Assembly (NCBI RefSeq): GCF_002646595.1
Contig: NZ_PDUD01000031.1
Coordinates: 124,001-188,000, forward strand
DNA length: 64,000 nt
Origin: Flavilitoribacter nigricans DSM 23189 = NBRC 102662
GTDB taxonomy: Bacteria > Bacteroidota > Bacteroidia > Chitinophagales > Saprospiraceae
Direction: 5' to 3'
Shown: positions 17,580-26,789 of the stretch, in pieces
Numbering within the stretch: position 1 is the first letter of the stretch
Layout: each line of letters begins with the position of its first letter
Translations under genes and position numbers: made by a program
The notes under the pieces: model-generated
The model's database searches: none
What the model saw: only the letters and a program-made list of their open reading frames with translations
What the model was told of the DNA's origin: nothing

Positions 17580-20500
17580 ATGAATAGAATAGTACTACCT
17601 ATCGGCTTACTGCTAACCTTTGTGGCCGCTCTAAGTTTCAGTTTTTCCGCTCTGGCCGGTGACACCGGCGGACTCGGAGATCCTTATGATTCGAAATACG
17701 TATTGGCCCAAACGGTTTCGGATACCATCCCTCCCCCACAGGAGCGGTATGGTGATTATATCAACGACAAGTCCAACAACCCTTTCGATCTGAAAGATCC
17801 GTCGGCCGTTGAACAAACGATCGAATACGATCCCGAAACCGGTCAGTATATCATTTCCGAAAAGATCGGCGACTCCTACTTCCGCCCTCCCACCTACATG
17901 TCTTTTGACGAATACCTGAAATACCGTCAGCAGAGGGAAGAACAGGAATACTTCAATCGCCTGTCGGGCATCAATACCGAAGGGACGGGCCTCAGCGCTA
18001 CGGATCCCTTTGCCAAATTCGATGTCAAGAACAGTATCATCGACCGGCTCTTCGGTGGTACTACCGTTGATATCCGGCCGCAGGGGGGCATCGACCTTAC
18101 CTTCGGTTTCGATGTACAGCGGCTGGACAACCCCATCCTGACCGAACGGCAGCGGACCACCGGTGGTTTCGACTTCGACATGGACATTCAGATGAACGTC
18201 ACCGGTAAGATCGGTGAGAAGCTGAACCTGAATACCAACTACAACACGGGAGCTACTTTTGATTTTGACAATCAGATCAAACTCGATTACAATAGCGACG
18301 CATTCAGCGAAGATGATATCCTGAAGAAAATTGAGGCCGGTAACGTGAGCTTACCGCTCCGGGGTAGCCTGATCCAGGGGGCGCAAAGCCTTTTCGGTCT
18401 GAAAACGGAACTGCAGTTCGGTCACCTCCGCCTGACCGCCATCGCTTCCCAGCAAAAATCGCAACGGGAAAACATCCAGTTGCAGGGGGGCAGCCAGCTG
18501 CAGGAATTCCAGGTAAAGGCCGATGACTACGATGAGAACCGGCACTTCTTCCTCTCTCATTACAACCGAAGCACTTTCGAAGGGGCGCTGCAAAACCTGC
18601 CCCAGATCAATACGCTTTTCCAGATCGAGAACATCGAGGTCTGGATCACCAACGACCGGAACGAAGTAGAAGATGTACGGGACATCGTGGCTTTCTCGGA
18701 TCTCGGTGAACCGGAAAGGCTGGTGAACCCCGATGCGATCCCAACCTACCAGACCCCGCGCTACCGCGAGATCTGTGACGGTAAACCGCTGCCGGATAAC
18801 GACGCCAACGGTCTGTATAGCAAATTGATCAACCGCGAAGACGGTATCCGGAACATCGACCGTTCGGTAGCTATCCTGCAATCGGCCGAATTCGGACTCC
18901 AGCAGGCCCGCGATTTCGAAAAGGTAAGTGCCCGTAAGCTGAACTCCCGGGAATATACCATTCACCCGGAACTGGGCTTCATCTCCCTGAATATCAACGT
19001 ACAACCCGACCAGGTACTGGCTGTTTCCTTCTCCTACAAATACAATGGAGAGACCTTCTTCGTGGGGGAATTCGCCAACCTGTACGACAATACTTCAACC
19101 GATACCCTCAAACAAACGCCGCAGGTACTGTTCACCAAATTGCTGAAAAGTACCACCCAGCGGATCGACGTGCCGACCTGGGACCTGATGATGAAAAACG
19201 TCTATTCCATCGGTGCCTACCAGGTGAATCCGCAGGATTTCCGCCTGGACGTATTCTACGAAGATCCGGGTGAAGGCCTGAAGCGCTTCCTGCCGTCCAG
19301 TAACCTGGCCGGTCGCCCGCTGATCGACGTGTTCAATCTCGATAACCTGAATACACAGGGAGACCCGCAACCGGACGGTATTTTTGACTACGTTCCCGGT
19401 TTAACCATTTATCCCAACAACGGCCGGATCATGTTCCCGGTACTGGAACCTTTCGGCTCGCACCTCCGGGAACAACTGGAAACGGAGGCCGCCATCGCCC
19501 AGTATACCTATCCGGAGCTTTATACCCAGACGCTCTTCCAGGCGCGGGAATATCCGGAGAAGAACCGTTACGTGATCAAGGGTAGCTACAAGTCAAGCGT
19601 TTCCTCAGAGATCTCCCTGGGTGCCTTCAACGTTCCTCCGGGATCGGTGCGGGTAACGGCCGGTGGTACTTTGCTGCAGGAAGGCCGCGACTACGAGGTA
19701 GACTATGCGACCGGTAAAGTGCGGGTACTGAACGATGCGATCCTGAGTTCCGGGGTTCCGATCAACGTCTCCTACGAGGATAATACGCTCTTCGGCTTCC
19801 AGTCCAAAACCATGCTGGGTCTGCGCGCCGATTACCAGCTCAATGATAATTTCAACATCGGAGCTACTTTCCTACAGCTCTTTGAACGCCCCTTCACCCA
19901 AAAGGTAAACCTGGGTGAAGATCCTATTAACAACAAGATCTATGGCCTTGATGTCAACTTCAGCAAGGAGTTGCCCTGGTTGACCAAGGCTGTAGATGCG
20001 TTTCCGCTGTTGTCCACCAAAGCGCCTTCCAATATCTCCTTCAGTGCGGAAGCGGCTTACCTGAAACCCGGTCACTCCCGGGCGATCAATGAGAGCCGTC
20101 GCGACAAGGACGGTATCATTTACGTGGATGACTTTGAAGGTAGCGCCAGCAGCTTCGACCTGCGGCAGCCGGTTACCCAGTGGTACCTGGCCAGTGTGCC
20201 GCAGAACGATGCGCAAAACAATAACCCTCTCTTCCCCGAAAGCCGCGAGAATACGCTGGCATCGGGTGCCAACCGGGCCCGGCTCAACTGGTACCGGATC
20301 GACCCCAGTGCCCGGGCGGGTACGGACGGTGGATCTACTTACTACGACCGGATCCCACAGCAGGAGGTATTCCCCAATATCCAGCCGACGCCGGCCGATC
20401 CGCAGTTGTTCCAGACGCTGGACCTGGCCTTCTTCCCCCGGGAAAGAGGTCCCTACAACTACGATGTACCAAATGGTTACGGCAACCTCACCCGCGGGGT

Positions 20501-23500
20501 GACCAGCCAGAACGATACCCTGATCCTGAACGATCCGGAAACCCGCTGGGGCGGTATCATGCGGGCTCTGACGACGAATGATTTTCAATCGGCTAACATC
20601 GAGTTCCTGGAATTCTGGGCGCTGAGTCCTTTCCTCGACAACCAGGATGCGTCCCAGCCGGCCAGCAATGTTGAAGCCCGCCAGGGTACGCTGTATATCA
20701 ACCTGGGTAACATCTCCGAGGATATCCTGAAGGACTCGCGTAAATTTTTCGAAAATGGTCTGCCTACCCCGCAGAACCCCGAGCGACCGGTAGATACAAC
20801 GGTCTGGTCGCGGGTGCCGATCGGGCAGCAGATCACCCGGGCCTTCGACAACGATCCGGGTACGCGGGAGATCCAGGACGTAGGTCTGGACGGTCTCAAC
20901 AACGAGGGCGAACAACAGAAATTCGCTCCTTACCTTAGCGCACTCCAGGCACTGAGCCCGACCATCGCCAGCCGCGAAGCTCAGGATCCCTCGAATGACG
21001 ATTTCCGTTATTATAACGATCAGGGTTTTACCAATACCGACGGTGTCCGGGAACGCTACAAGTTTTTCAATAACCCGGAAGGTAACTCCCGTTCCAATTC
21101 CGACAACCGGATCCGCCAGTCGGGTACCAACATCCCCGATGCGGAGGACCTGAACCAGGATAATACCCTCAACGAGACGGAAGCTTATTTCCAATACGAA
21201 GTTCCGCTGTACTACGATCCGATGAACCCACGGCTGATCGACCGGGAACGGACGCCTTTCATCACCGATCAGATCGAGGATGACGCTTCCAACCGGGTTT
21301 GGTACCGCTTCCGTATCCCGCTGAACACGCCGGACAAAAAGAGTGTGGGTGGTATTCGAGATTTCCGCTCCATTCGCTTTATGCGGATGTACATGCGCGG
21401 TTTCCAGGATCCCGTAGTTATGCGTTTTGCCCGCCTGGAACTGGTACGTAACCAGTGGCGCCGCTACACGCAGGACCTGACTTCCAGCGGCGTGATCAGC
21501 ACCGGCTGCGACGACATCGAGACCACCTTCGACGTGGATGCGGTGAACATTGAAGAGAACAGCCGCCGGACGCCTTTCAACTACGTATTACCCGAAGGGA
21601 TCCAGCGGGAATTGTCGCTGGGTGTATTCAATACGCTGCAGAACGAGCAATCTATCTCCATGCGCCTGGATAACCTTTGTGACGGGGATTCGCGGGCCAT
21701 ATTCAAGATCATCGAATGGGACTTCCGTCTGTACGAGGAACTCAAGATGTTCGTGCACGCCGAATCTAAGAACTTCGAAGTGCCGGACGGCGAACTGCGC
21801 CTGTTCATGCGTCTGGGTAGTGACTTCAAGAATAATTATTACGAATACGAGATCCCGCTGGTGATGTCCGATCCGGACCGGATACTGGAACTCAACCCGG
21901 CTTCCCCGGAATACAAACAGGAAGTCTGGCGGATCGAGAACGAACTGAATTTCCGTCTGCGCCTGCTCACCGAGCTGAAGGAAGCGCGAAACGCCAATAG
22001 CGGCAGTCCGGCGGATGAATATATAGAGACTATCGATCAGGGGCACGTAATCAAGGTGAAGGGTAATCCGAACCTCGGTTTCGTAAAAATGGCTATGATC
22101 GGTATCCGCAACCCGAAGAACGACGGGGTCTCCTACTCTACCGAAGTATGGGCGAACGAATTGCGCCTGGTCGGTCTGGATGAGCGCGGCGGTGCGGCGG
22201 CCCTGGCCAGAACGGATATCCAACTGGCGGACTTTGGTAACCTGACCCTGGCCGGTAACTTCAACAGCATCGGCTTCGGCGCCCTGGATGACGGTGTACA
22301 CCAACGCTCCCGGGAGCAGATCGCCGGCTACGACGTAGCGGCCAACCTGGAACTGGGTAAACTGCTGCCGGAAAGCACCGGGATCAGCGTACCGTTCTAC
22401 GCCCAGCTTTCCAATACGACCAAAACGCCGGAATACGATCCCTACGATCTGGACATTCTGCTGGATGAGAAGGTCAACAACGCGCAGAATCAGGAACAAC
22501 GAGATTCGATCAAGGCCCAGGCCCAGGAGGTCACCCAGATCAAGACCCTCAACTTTACCAACGTCCGGAAGGAACGAACGGGCGACAGTAAACCTATGCC
22601 CTGGGATATCTCGAACTTCAGTCTGAGTTATTCACAATCGGAGATCGAATACCGGGATCCGATCATTGAATTCCAGCGCGAAAAGAAATACACCGGTATT
22701 ATTGATTATTCCTACAGTCGACCGGGTGGATTCCTGGAGCCATTCAAAGGCTTCGGCAATTCGCCTTTCCTCCGGCTGGTCAAGGAATTCAACCTGAACC
22801 CGCTGCCAAACTCCTTTAATTTCAGCTCTATACTGGACCGGCAGTTTGCCGATACCCGCTACCGTTTTGCGGGAGATCCCCGGTATACGACCTATTTCAA
22901 TAAGCGGTTCAACTGGGAACGGAACTACGACCTGCAGTGGAATATTACCAAATCCCTGCAGTTGAGTTTCAATGCCCGCAGCTTCTCGGTGATCGACGAA
23001 CCGGACGAACGGGAAATGCGGGAGAATCCCAACATCACGGATATCGACCAGTTCCGCCGGGATAGCATCTGGACCAACCTGAAAAACCTGGGACGTCCGA
23101 AAAACTACGAGCACAACGTCAATGTAAGCTATACGCTGCCGCTCCGCTACCTGCCGTTTATGGATTGGGTACAGGTGCGGGCGCAGTACCAGGCCGGATA
23201 CAGCTGGAACGCTGCGGCCCTGAACGTGGACAGTCTGGGTAACATCATCCAGAACAATCAGATCCGTCAGGTGACGGCCGACCTGAACTTCGAAAAACTG
23301 TACGACAACATACCGTACCTGAAGAAGATCAGTCGGGGCAATCAGCCTACCCGCGGACGTACGGATCCCAGAAGTCGCCGTACTCCGGCCCGACAGCCGG
23401 GAGCCGATGCCGAAGACGAGAAGCCCGAACGCGAACCCAGCGTTTTCGAAAAAGTACTGATCAGGCCGTTGCTGCTGATCCGCAAGGCCCGGTTGAATTA

Positions 23501-24929
23501 TAAAGAAACCTTCGCCACCGTCGTGCCCGGCTTTATGCCCGAAACGGAATTACTCGGTCTTTCCTCCGGTTTCGATGCACCGGGCTGGGACTTCATCGCG
23601 GGTCTGCAACCGAATATCCGGACCCTGTCCGATGATCTGCGGAATAATCCGCGGGCGGGTGCCGGTGACTGGTTGTACGATAACCGCAACTGGATCACGG
23701 ATAACGTCTTCATGAACCAGGACGTGGTGCAGGAATATTCCCAGGAATACGGCGGACGACTTACGCTCGAACCTTTCCGGGATTTCCGGATCGAGGTGGA
23801 TGCCGACCGCAAGTACACGGAGAACTATACGGAAAGCTTCAAGGTATTTGACAAGGAACTCGGAGCTGATTACCGGCACGCCATCCCCAGCTATCTGGGA
23901 TCGATGACGGTCAGCTACAATGCGCTGAATACCCTGTTCAAAAATGACGAAGAGGTCAAACAGTTGTTTAAGGATTTCGAAGATAATCGCGTGGTTATTT
24001 CCCAACGCCTCGGTACCGGACAGCACGAAGATCCGAACCTGGCGGCTCAGGGCTACACGGACGGTTACGGGCGGAACCAGCAGGAGGTATTGATCCCCGC
24101 ATTTATTGCGACCTATACCGGTCAGGATCCGACCAACTTTAACATGGACCTCTTCGGAACGCGGCCGTTCCCCAACTGGCGGGCGTCCTACAACGGACTA
24201 TCGAAACTGCCGATCTTCCGGGATATTTTCTCGAACTTCAATATCACCCACGGCTACCGCTCCACCCTGACGGTAAACAACTACCAGACGAACCTCTACT
24301 ACCTGGACGGTCTGCGGAACAATAGCCTGAAAGATTCGGTCAACTATAACTACTACGCCAAACTGGAGATCCCCGATGTGGTGATCCAGGAAGGTTTCGC
24401 CCCGCTATTGGGCGTGGAGGCAACCGTACAGAACGGCATGTCCTTCAGCTTTGATTACCAGCAGCAGCGGACACTGGCCCTGAACGTGACCAACACCCTG
24501 CTGAGCGAAACCCGTTCCAAAAAGATCGACTTTGGTTTCGGCTACCTGATGCGTAACGTAGATATTCCTTTCCTGACCGGTAGTAACAAAAAAGGAAGCC
24601 GGAAACCGGACGACGCACCGGCACCGACCACCACTCCCGGACGGGGCGGCAACCGGCCCAGCCAGTTGCAGGGGCAGGATCTGGATATCCAGTTCACCTT
24701 CTCCCTGACCGATGACCTTACGATCGCCCGGAACCTGGATGATAAATCCTCCGAACCGACCCGGGGTAACAATACCGTGCAGTTTTCGCCTTCAGCGGAA
24801 TACAAACTGAACCGGAGATTGTCCCTGCGCCTGTTCTTTGACTATCGGAAAACCATTCCGAAAACATCCGCGGGTTTCCCCCGTCTGGATACGTCCGGTG
24901 GTGTGGTGGTGCGGTTCCAGCTGAACTAA
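17580..24929 (+). CDS. sprA: SprA, type IX secretion outer-membrane translocon
   Basis: A 2,449-residue protein, normal for SprA. An N-terminal signal peptide (about 1-27, LLLTFVAALSFSFSALAG) precedes the SprA N-terminal region, recognised from SDTIPPPQ, the FRPPTYMSFDEYLKYRQQRE segment and PQGGIDLTFGFDVQRLDNP. The rest is long beta-strand-rich sequence with blocks conserved in SprA: the IYVDDFEGSASSFDLRQP segment, AELRLVGLDE-type motifs (WANELRLVGLDERGG) and a strand-forming C-terminus (GGVVVRFQLN). SprA forms a very large single-chain outer-membrane barrel through which folded T9SS cargo leaves the cell, with partners such as PorV. It is needed for gliding in gliding species. At least three nearby genes encode cargo with T9SS signals. 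It begins 492 bp after ruvA and ends in a strong bidirectional terminator. Confidence 0.97.
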   Translation: MNRIVLPIGLLLTFVAALSFSFSALAGDTGGLGDPYDSKYVLAQTVSDTIPPPQERYGDYINDKSNNPFDLKDPSAVEQTIEYDPETGQYIISEKIGDSYFRPPTYMSFDEYLKYRQQREEQEYFNRLSGINTEGTGLSATDPFAKFDVKNSIIDRLFGGTTVDIRPQGGIDLTFGFDVQRLDNPILTERQRTTGGFDFDMDIQMNVTGKIGEKLNLNTNYNTGATFDFDNQIKLDYNSDAFSEDDILKKIEAGNVSLPLRGSLIQGAQSLFGLKTELQFGHLRLTAIASQQKSQRENIQLQGGSQLQEFQVKADDYDENRHFFLSHYNRSTFEGALQNLPQINTLFQIENIEVWITNDRNEVEDVRDIVAFSDLGEPERLVNPDAIPTYQTPRYREICDGKPLPDNDANGLYSKLINREDGIRNIDRSVAILQSAEFGLQQARDFEKVSARKLNSREYTIHPELGFISLNINVQPDQVLAVSFSYKYNGETFFVGEFANLYDNTSTDTLKQTPQVLFTKLLKSTTQRIDVPTWDLMMKNVYSIGAYQVNPQDFRLDVFYEDPGEGLKRFLPSSNLAGRPLIDVFNLDNLNTQGDPQPDGIFDYVPGLTIYPNNGRIMFPVLEPFGSHLREQLETEAAIAQYTYPELYTQTLFQAREYPEKNRYVIKGSYKSSVSSEISLGAFNVPPGSVRVTAGGTLLQEGRDYEVDYATGKVRVLNDAILSSGVPINVSYEDNTLFGFQSKTMLGLRADYQLNDNFNIGATFLQLFERPFTQKVNLGEDPINNKIYGLDVNFSKELPWLTKAVDAFPLLSTKAPSNISFSAEAAYLKPGHSRAINESRRDKDGIIYVDDFEGSASSFDLRQPVTQWYLASVPQNDAQNNNPLFPESRENTLASGANRARLNWYRIDPSARAGTDGGSTYYDRIPQQEVFPNIQPTPADPQLFQTLDLAFFPRERGPYNYDVPNGYGNLTRGVTSQNDTLILNDPETRWGGIMRALTTNDFQSANIEFLEFWALSPFLDNQDASQPASNVEARQGTLYINLGNISEDILKDSRKFFENGLPTPQNPERPVDTTVWSRVPIGQQITRAFDNDPGTREIQDVGLDGLNNEGEQQKFAPYLSALQALSPTIASREAQDPSNDDFRYYNDQGFTNTDGVRERYKFFNNPEGNSRSNSDNRIRQSGTNIPDAEDLNQDNTLNETEAYFQYEVPLYYDPMNPRLIDRERTPFITDQIEDDASNRVWYRFRIPLNTPDKKSVGGIRDFRSIRFMRMYMRGFQDPVVMRFARLELVRNQWRRYTQDLTSSGVISTGCDDIETTFDVDAVNIEENSRRTPFNYVLPEGIQRELSLGVFNTLQNEQSISMRLDNLCDGDSRAIFKIIEWDFRLYEELKMFVHAESKNFEVPDGELRLFMRLGSDFKNNYYEYEIPLVMSDPDRILELNPASPEYKQEVWRIENELNFRLRLLTELKEARNANSGSPADEYIETIDQGHVIKVKGNPNLGFVKMAMIGIRNPKNDGVSYSTEVWANELRLVGLDERGGAAALARTDIQLADFGNLTLAGNFNSIGFGALDDGVHQRSREQIAGYDVAANLELGKLLPESTGISVPFYAQLSNTTKTPEYDPYDLDILLDEKVNNAQNQEQRDSIKAQAQEVTQIKTLNFTNVRKERTGDSKPMPWDISNFSLSYSQSEIEYRDPIIEFQREKKYTGIIDYSYSRPGGFLEPFKGFGNSPFLRLVKEFNLNPLPNSFNFSSILDRQFADTRYRFAGDPRYTTYFNKRFNWERNYDLQWNITKSLQLSFNARSFSVIDEPDEREMRENPNITDIDQFRRDSIWTNLKNLGRPKNYEHNVNVSYTLPLRYLPFMDWVQVRAQYQAGYSWNAAALNVDSLGNIIQNNQIRQVTADLNFEKLYDNIPYLKKISRGNQPTRGRTDPRSRRTPARQPGADAEDEKPEREPSVFEKVLIRPLLLIRKARLNYKETFATVVPGFMPETELLGLSSGFDAPGWDFIAGLQPNIRTLSDDLRNNPRAGAGDWLYDNRNWITDNVFMNQDVVQEYSQEYGGRLTLEPFRDFRIEVDADRKYTENYTESFKVFDKELGADYRHAIPSYLGSMTVSYNALNTLFKNDEEVKQLFKDFEDNRVVISQRLGTGQHEDPNLAAQGYTDGYGRNQQEVLIPAFIATYTGQDPTNFNMDLFGTRPFPNWRASYNGLSKLPIFRDIFSNFNITHGYRSTLTVNNYQTNLYYLDGLRNNSLKDSVNYNYYAKLEIPDVVIQEGFAPLLGVEATVQNGMSFSFDYQQQRTLALNVTNTLLSETRSKKIDFGFGYLMRNVDIPFLTGSNKKGSRKPDDAPAPTTTPGRGGNRPSQLQGQDLDIQFTFSLTDDLTIARNLDDKSSEPTRGNNTVQFSPSAEYKLNRRLSLRLFFDYRKTIPKTSAGFPRLDTSGGVVVRFQLN

Positions 24930-24964
24930 TCCGAACTACAGTCAGCGAGAATTGGCGCACAATA

Positions 24965-25000
24965 AAAAAGGGCCTCTGCCGATCGGCAGAGGCCCTTTTT
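24965..25000. terminator. Strong bidirectional terminator between sprA and the TIM-barrel gene
   Basis: A perfect inverted repeat: AAAAAGGGCCTCTGCC at 24965-24980, loop GATC, GGCAGAGGCCCTTTTT at 24985-25000. Both strands give a stem flanked by A and T tracts, so it serves the convergent genes on either side. Confidence 0.92.
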
Positions 25001-25019
25001 TATTACTCATTACTTTCGA

Positions 25020-25916
25020 TTAAACCGTACAGGTTTCCACACCGTGGCGCAGGGCGGCGATCGGATCGTCCCAGGTAGGAACAAACTCCTGGCCTACGAA
25101 ACCTTCGTAGCCCATTTCGGCGATCGCTTTCATGATCGCCGGGTAGTACAGTTCCTGCGTTTCGTCGATCTCATTCCGGCCGGGTACCCCTCCGGTATGA
25201 TAATGCGCGATGTAATCCTTGTACTTTTTGATGGTGGCGATCACATCTCCCTCCATGATCTGCATGTGGTAGATGTCATACAATAGCTTGAAGTTCGGAG
25301 AGCCGACCTTATCTACCAGCTTAACGCCCCAGGGGGTCTTGTCGCACTGGTAATCCGGGTGGTTCACTTTACTGTTCAGGAGTTCCATAACGATGTTGAC
25401 CCCTTTTTGCTCCGCTATCTTTACGATCGGCTCCAGGCCTACGGCACAATTTTCCAGTCCCGTTTCGTCATCCAGTCCGTTCCGGTTGCCGGAAAAACAG
25501 ATGAGGTTGGGGATGCCCATTTCCACGGCCTTATCGATCAGGGTGGTGTAGCCGGCGAGTAATTCGGCGTGATTCTTGGGATCGTTGAGACAATCCGGTA
25601 ATCTGATGAAGGAATCCGTTCCCATGGCGCAGGTCATGCCGTACTTAGCAGCAATCTCCCAATCTTTGGGTCCGATGATCTCCACGGATTTGATCCCGAT
25701 GTCCTGAATTCTTTCACAGAATTCTTCCATTGGAATATCTCCATAGCACCACTTACAAACGGAGTGTTGGTATTTGGCCATACCCATAGTTGATTTTTCT
25801 TTTTCGTTTTCCGAATTAGCAGCTTGTCCATCGGCCGTATTACAGGCCGCCAGGCCCAGGCCGATGGCGCCGATACCGGCAGCTGTGTTTTTGATGGCTT
25901 CTCGTCTTGTTATCAT
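25020..25916 (-). CDS. Tat-signal lipoprotein of the hydroxypyruvate isomerase / xylose isomerase-like TIM-barrel family
   Basis: A 298-residue protein. Residues 1-25 hold a Tat-like signal (TRREAIK, with Arg4-Arg5) ending in a lipobox Leu22-Ala-Ala-Cys25, so it is likely exported and lipid-anchored. The TIM barrel of the sugar phosphate isomerase/epimerase group follows. The expected metal ligands are visible: Glu178 (VMELLNS), Asp214 (LLYDIYHMQI), His238/His240 (AHYHTG) and Glu277 (VGQEF). Hyi enzymes isomerise hydroxypyruvate and tartronate semialdehyde, but exported versions next to GMC oxidoreductases probably act on oxidised sugars. It follows the GMC and small-subunit genes on the same strand (169-bp gap). 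Family firm; reaction inferred. Confidence 0.88.
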   Translation of the reverse strand: MITRREAIKNTAAGIGAIGLGLAACNTADGQAANSENEKEKSTMGMAKYQHSVCKWCYGDIPMEEFCERIQDIGIKSVEIIGPKDWEIAAKYGMTCAMGTDSFIRLPDCLNDPKNHAELLAGYTTLIDKAVEMGIPNLICFSGNRNGLDDETGLENCAVGLEPIVKIAEQKGVNIVMELLNSKVNHPDYQCDKTPWGVKLVDKVGSPNFKLLYDIYHMQIMEGDVIATIKKYKDYIAHYHTGGVPGRNEIDETQELYYPAIMKAIAEMGYEGFVGQEFVPTWDDPIAALRHGVETCTV

Positions 25917-26085
25917 ATTTGAGGGATTTAATGTATTAGGATGGAGCGGGCTTTAAAGCCGGAGGCGGGCCGAACGCCCTTCCACCTGCTCCGGTCCCGG
26001 CACTTTGAAAGCTCGTTCAGGAATTGTTGATCCGGCCCAAAATACTGGTTTTCGCGAAGCAACAATTCCCAAACACACGCTTATT

Positions 26086-26703
26086 CTACAATGACCACAA
26101 TTTCCCTCCGGTCAATTCCTGGAGATCTCCACAGGGGATCCATTCTCCGGGAACCGGATCGTAAGGCAGTACATTGGTACCGACTTCCTCGGATGTAAAG
26201 TAGCCCGCAATCACCAGATTTTTGAAATCCGGCAGGAAAGGACGGCGGTTGAGGCGTTCCTCTTCCGAATCGGGTTGCTGGATATTGCCCGCATCCGCAG
26301 CGATCTGCCGGGCATCCATTTCTACCTTTTGCAGATAACCGAGTTGTTCCTCTGAGCTCGCCTCAATGAAGGCTTTGCCGCCGGATTCTTCGTAGGCATC
26401 GTAGAGTTCCGCGATACCCTGCTTCATCCGCTGCTGCTCCGCCTCGGTCATACAGTTTTTGGTGATCATATCGATGTAGCGGTCTACAAAAACATCTTTT
26501 GCACCCGGCGTATCCGTCCTCGGCAGAATAGCCTCGGCCAGTGCGCCCAGTTTTTCACCCTCTTCGGGCGTAAAGAATTCCGGGGTCCAGTCCGGGGAAG
26601 TATCCACCTCCTGGCACCCCTGCATGACAGCGCTCACCAGCGAACCGGATACCGCAAAACCGGAGATCATGGCTGCCCTTTTTAGTGCATCTCTTCTGTT
26701 CAT
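26086..26703 (-). CDS. Gluconate 2-dehydrogenase subunit 3-like protein (Tat hitchhiker subunit)
   Basis: A 205-residue protein. The N-terminus is a Tat signal (MNRRDALKRAAMISGFAVSG), with a Cys in the QGC context near residue 30 that could be lipidated. The rest fits the Gluconate_2-dh3 family: FFTPEEGEKLGALAEAILPRTDTPGA, FVDRYIDMI and FLPDFKNLVIAGYFTSEEVG. In this family the small subunit carries the signal and escorts the flavin-bearing large subunit to the periplasm. That fits here, since the GMC protein 86 bp upstream has no signal of its own. No cytochrome c subunit is visible beside them. Confidence 0.92.
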   Translation of the reverse strand: MNRRDALKRAAMISGFAVSGSLVSAVMQGCQEVDTSPDWTPEFFTPEEGEKLGALAEAILPRTDTPGAKDVFVDRYIDMITKNCMTEAEQQRMKQGIAELYDAYEESGGKAFIEASSEEQLGYLQKVEMDARQIAADAGNIQQPDSEEERLNRRPFLPDFKNLVIAGYFTSEEVGTNVLPYDPVPGEWIPCGDLQELTGGKLWSL

Positions 26704-26789
26704 GACTATATTTTTAACGGTCGGTCTTTAGCGATCAGTGGCCGGCTATTACCACCTGGCTGTTGATCACTTAGGCCCGACTCCTGTTT

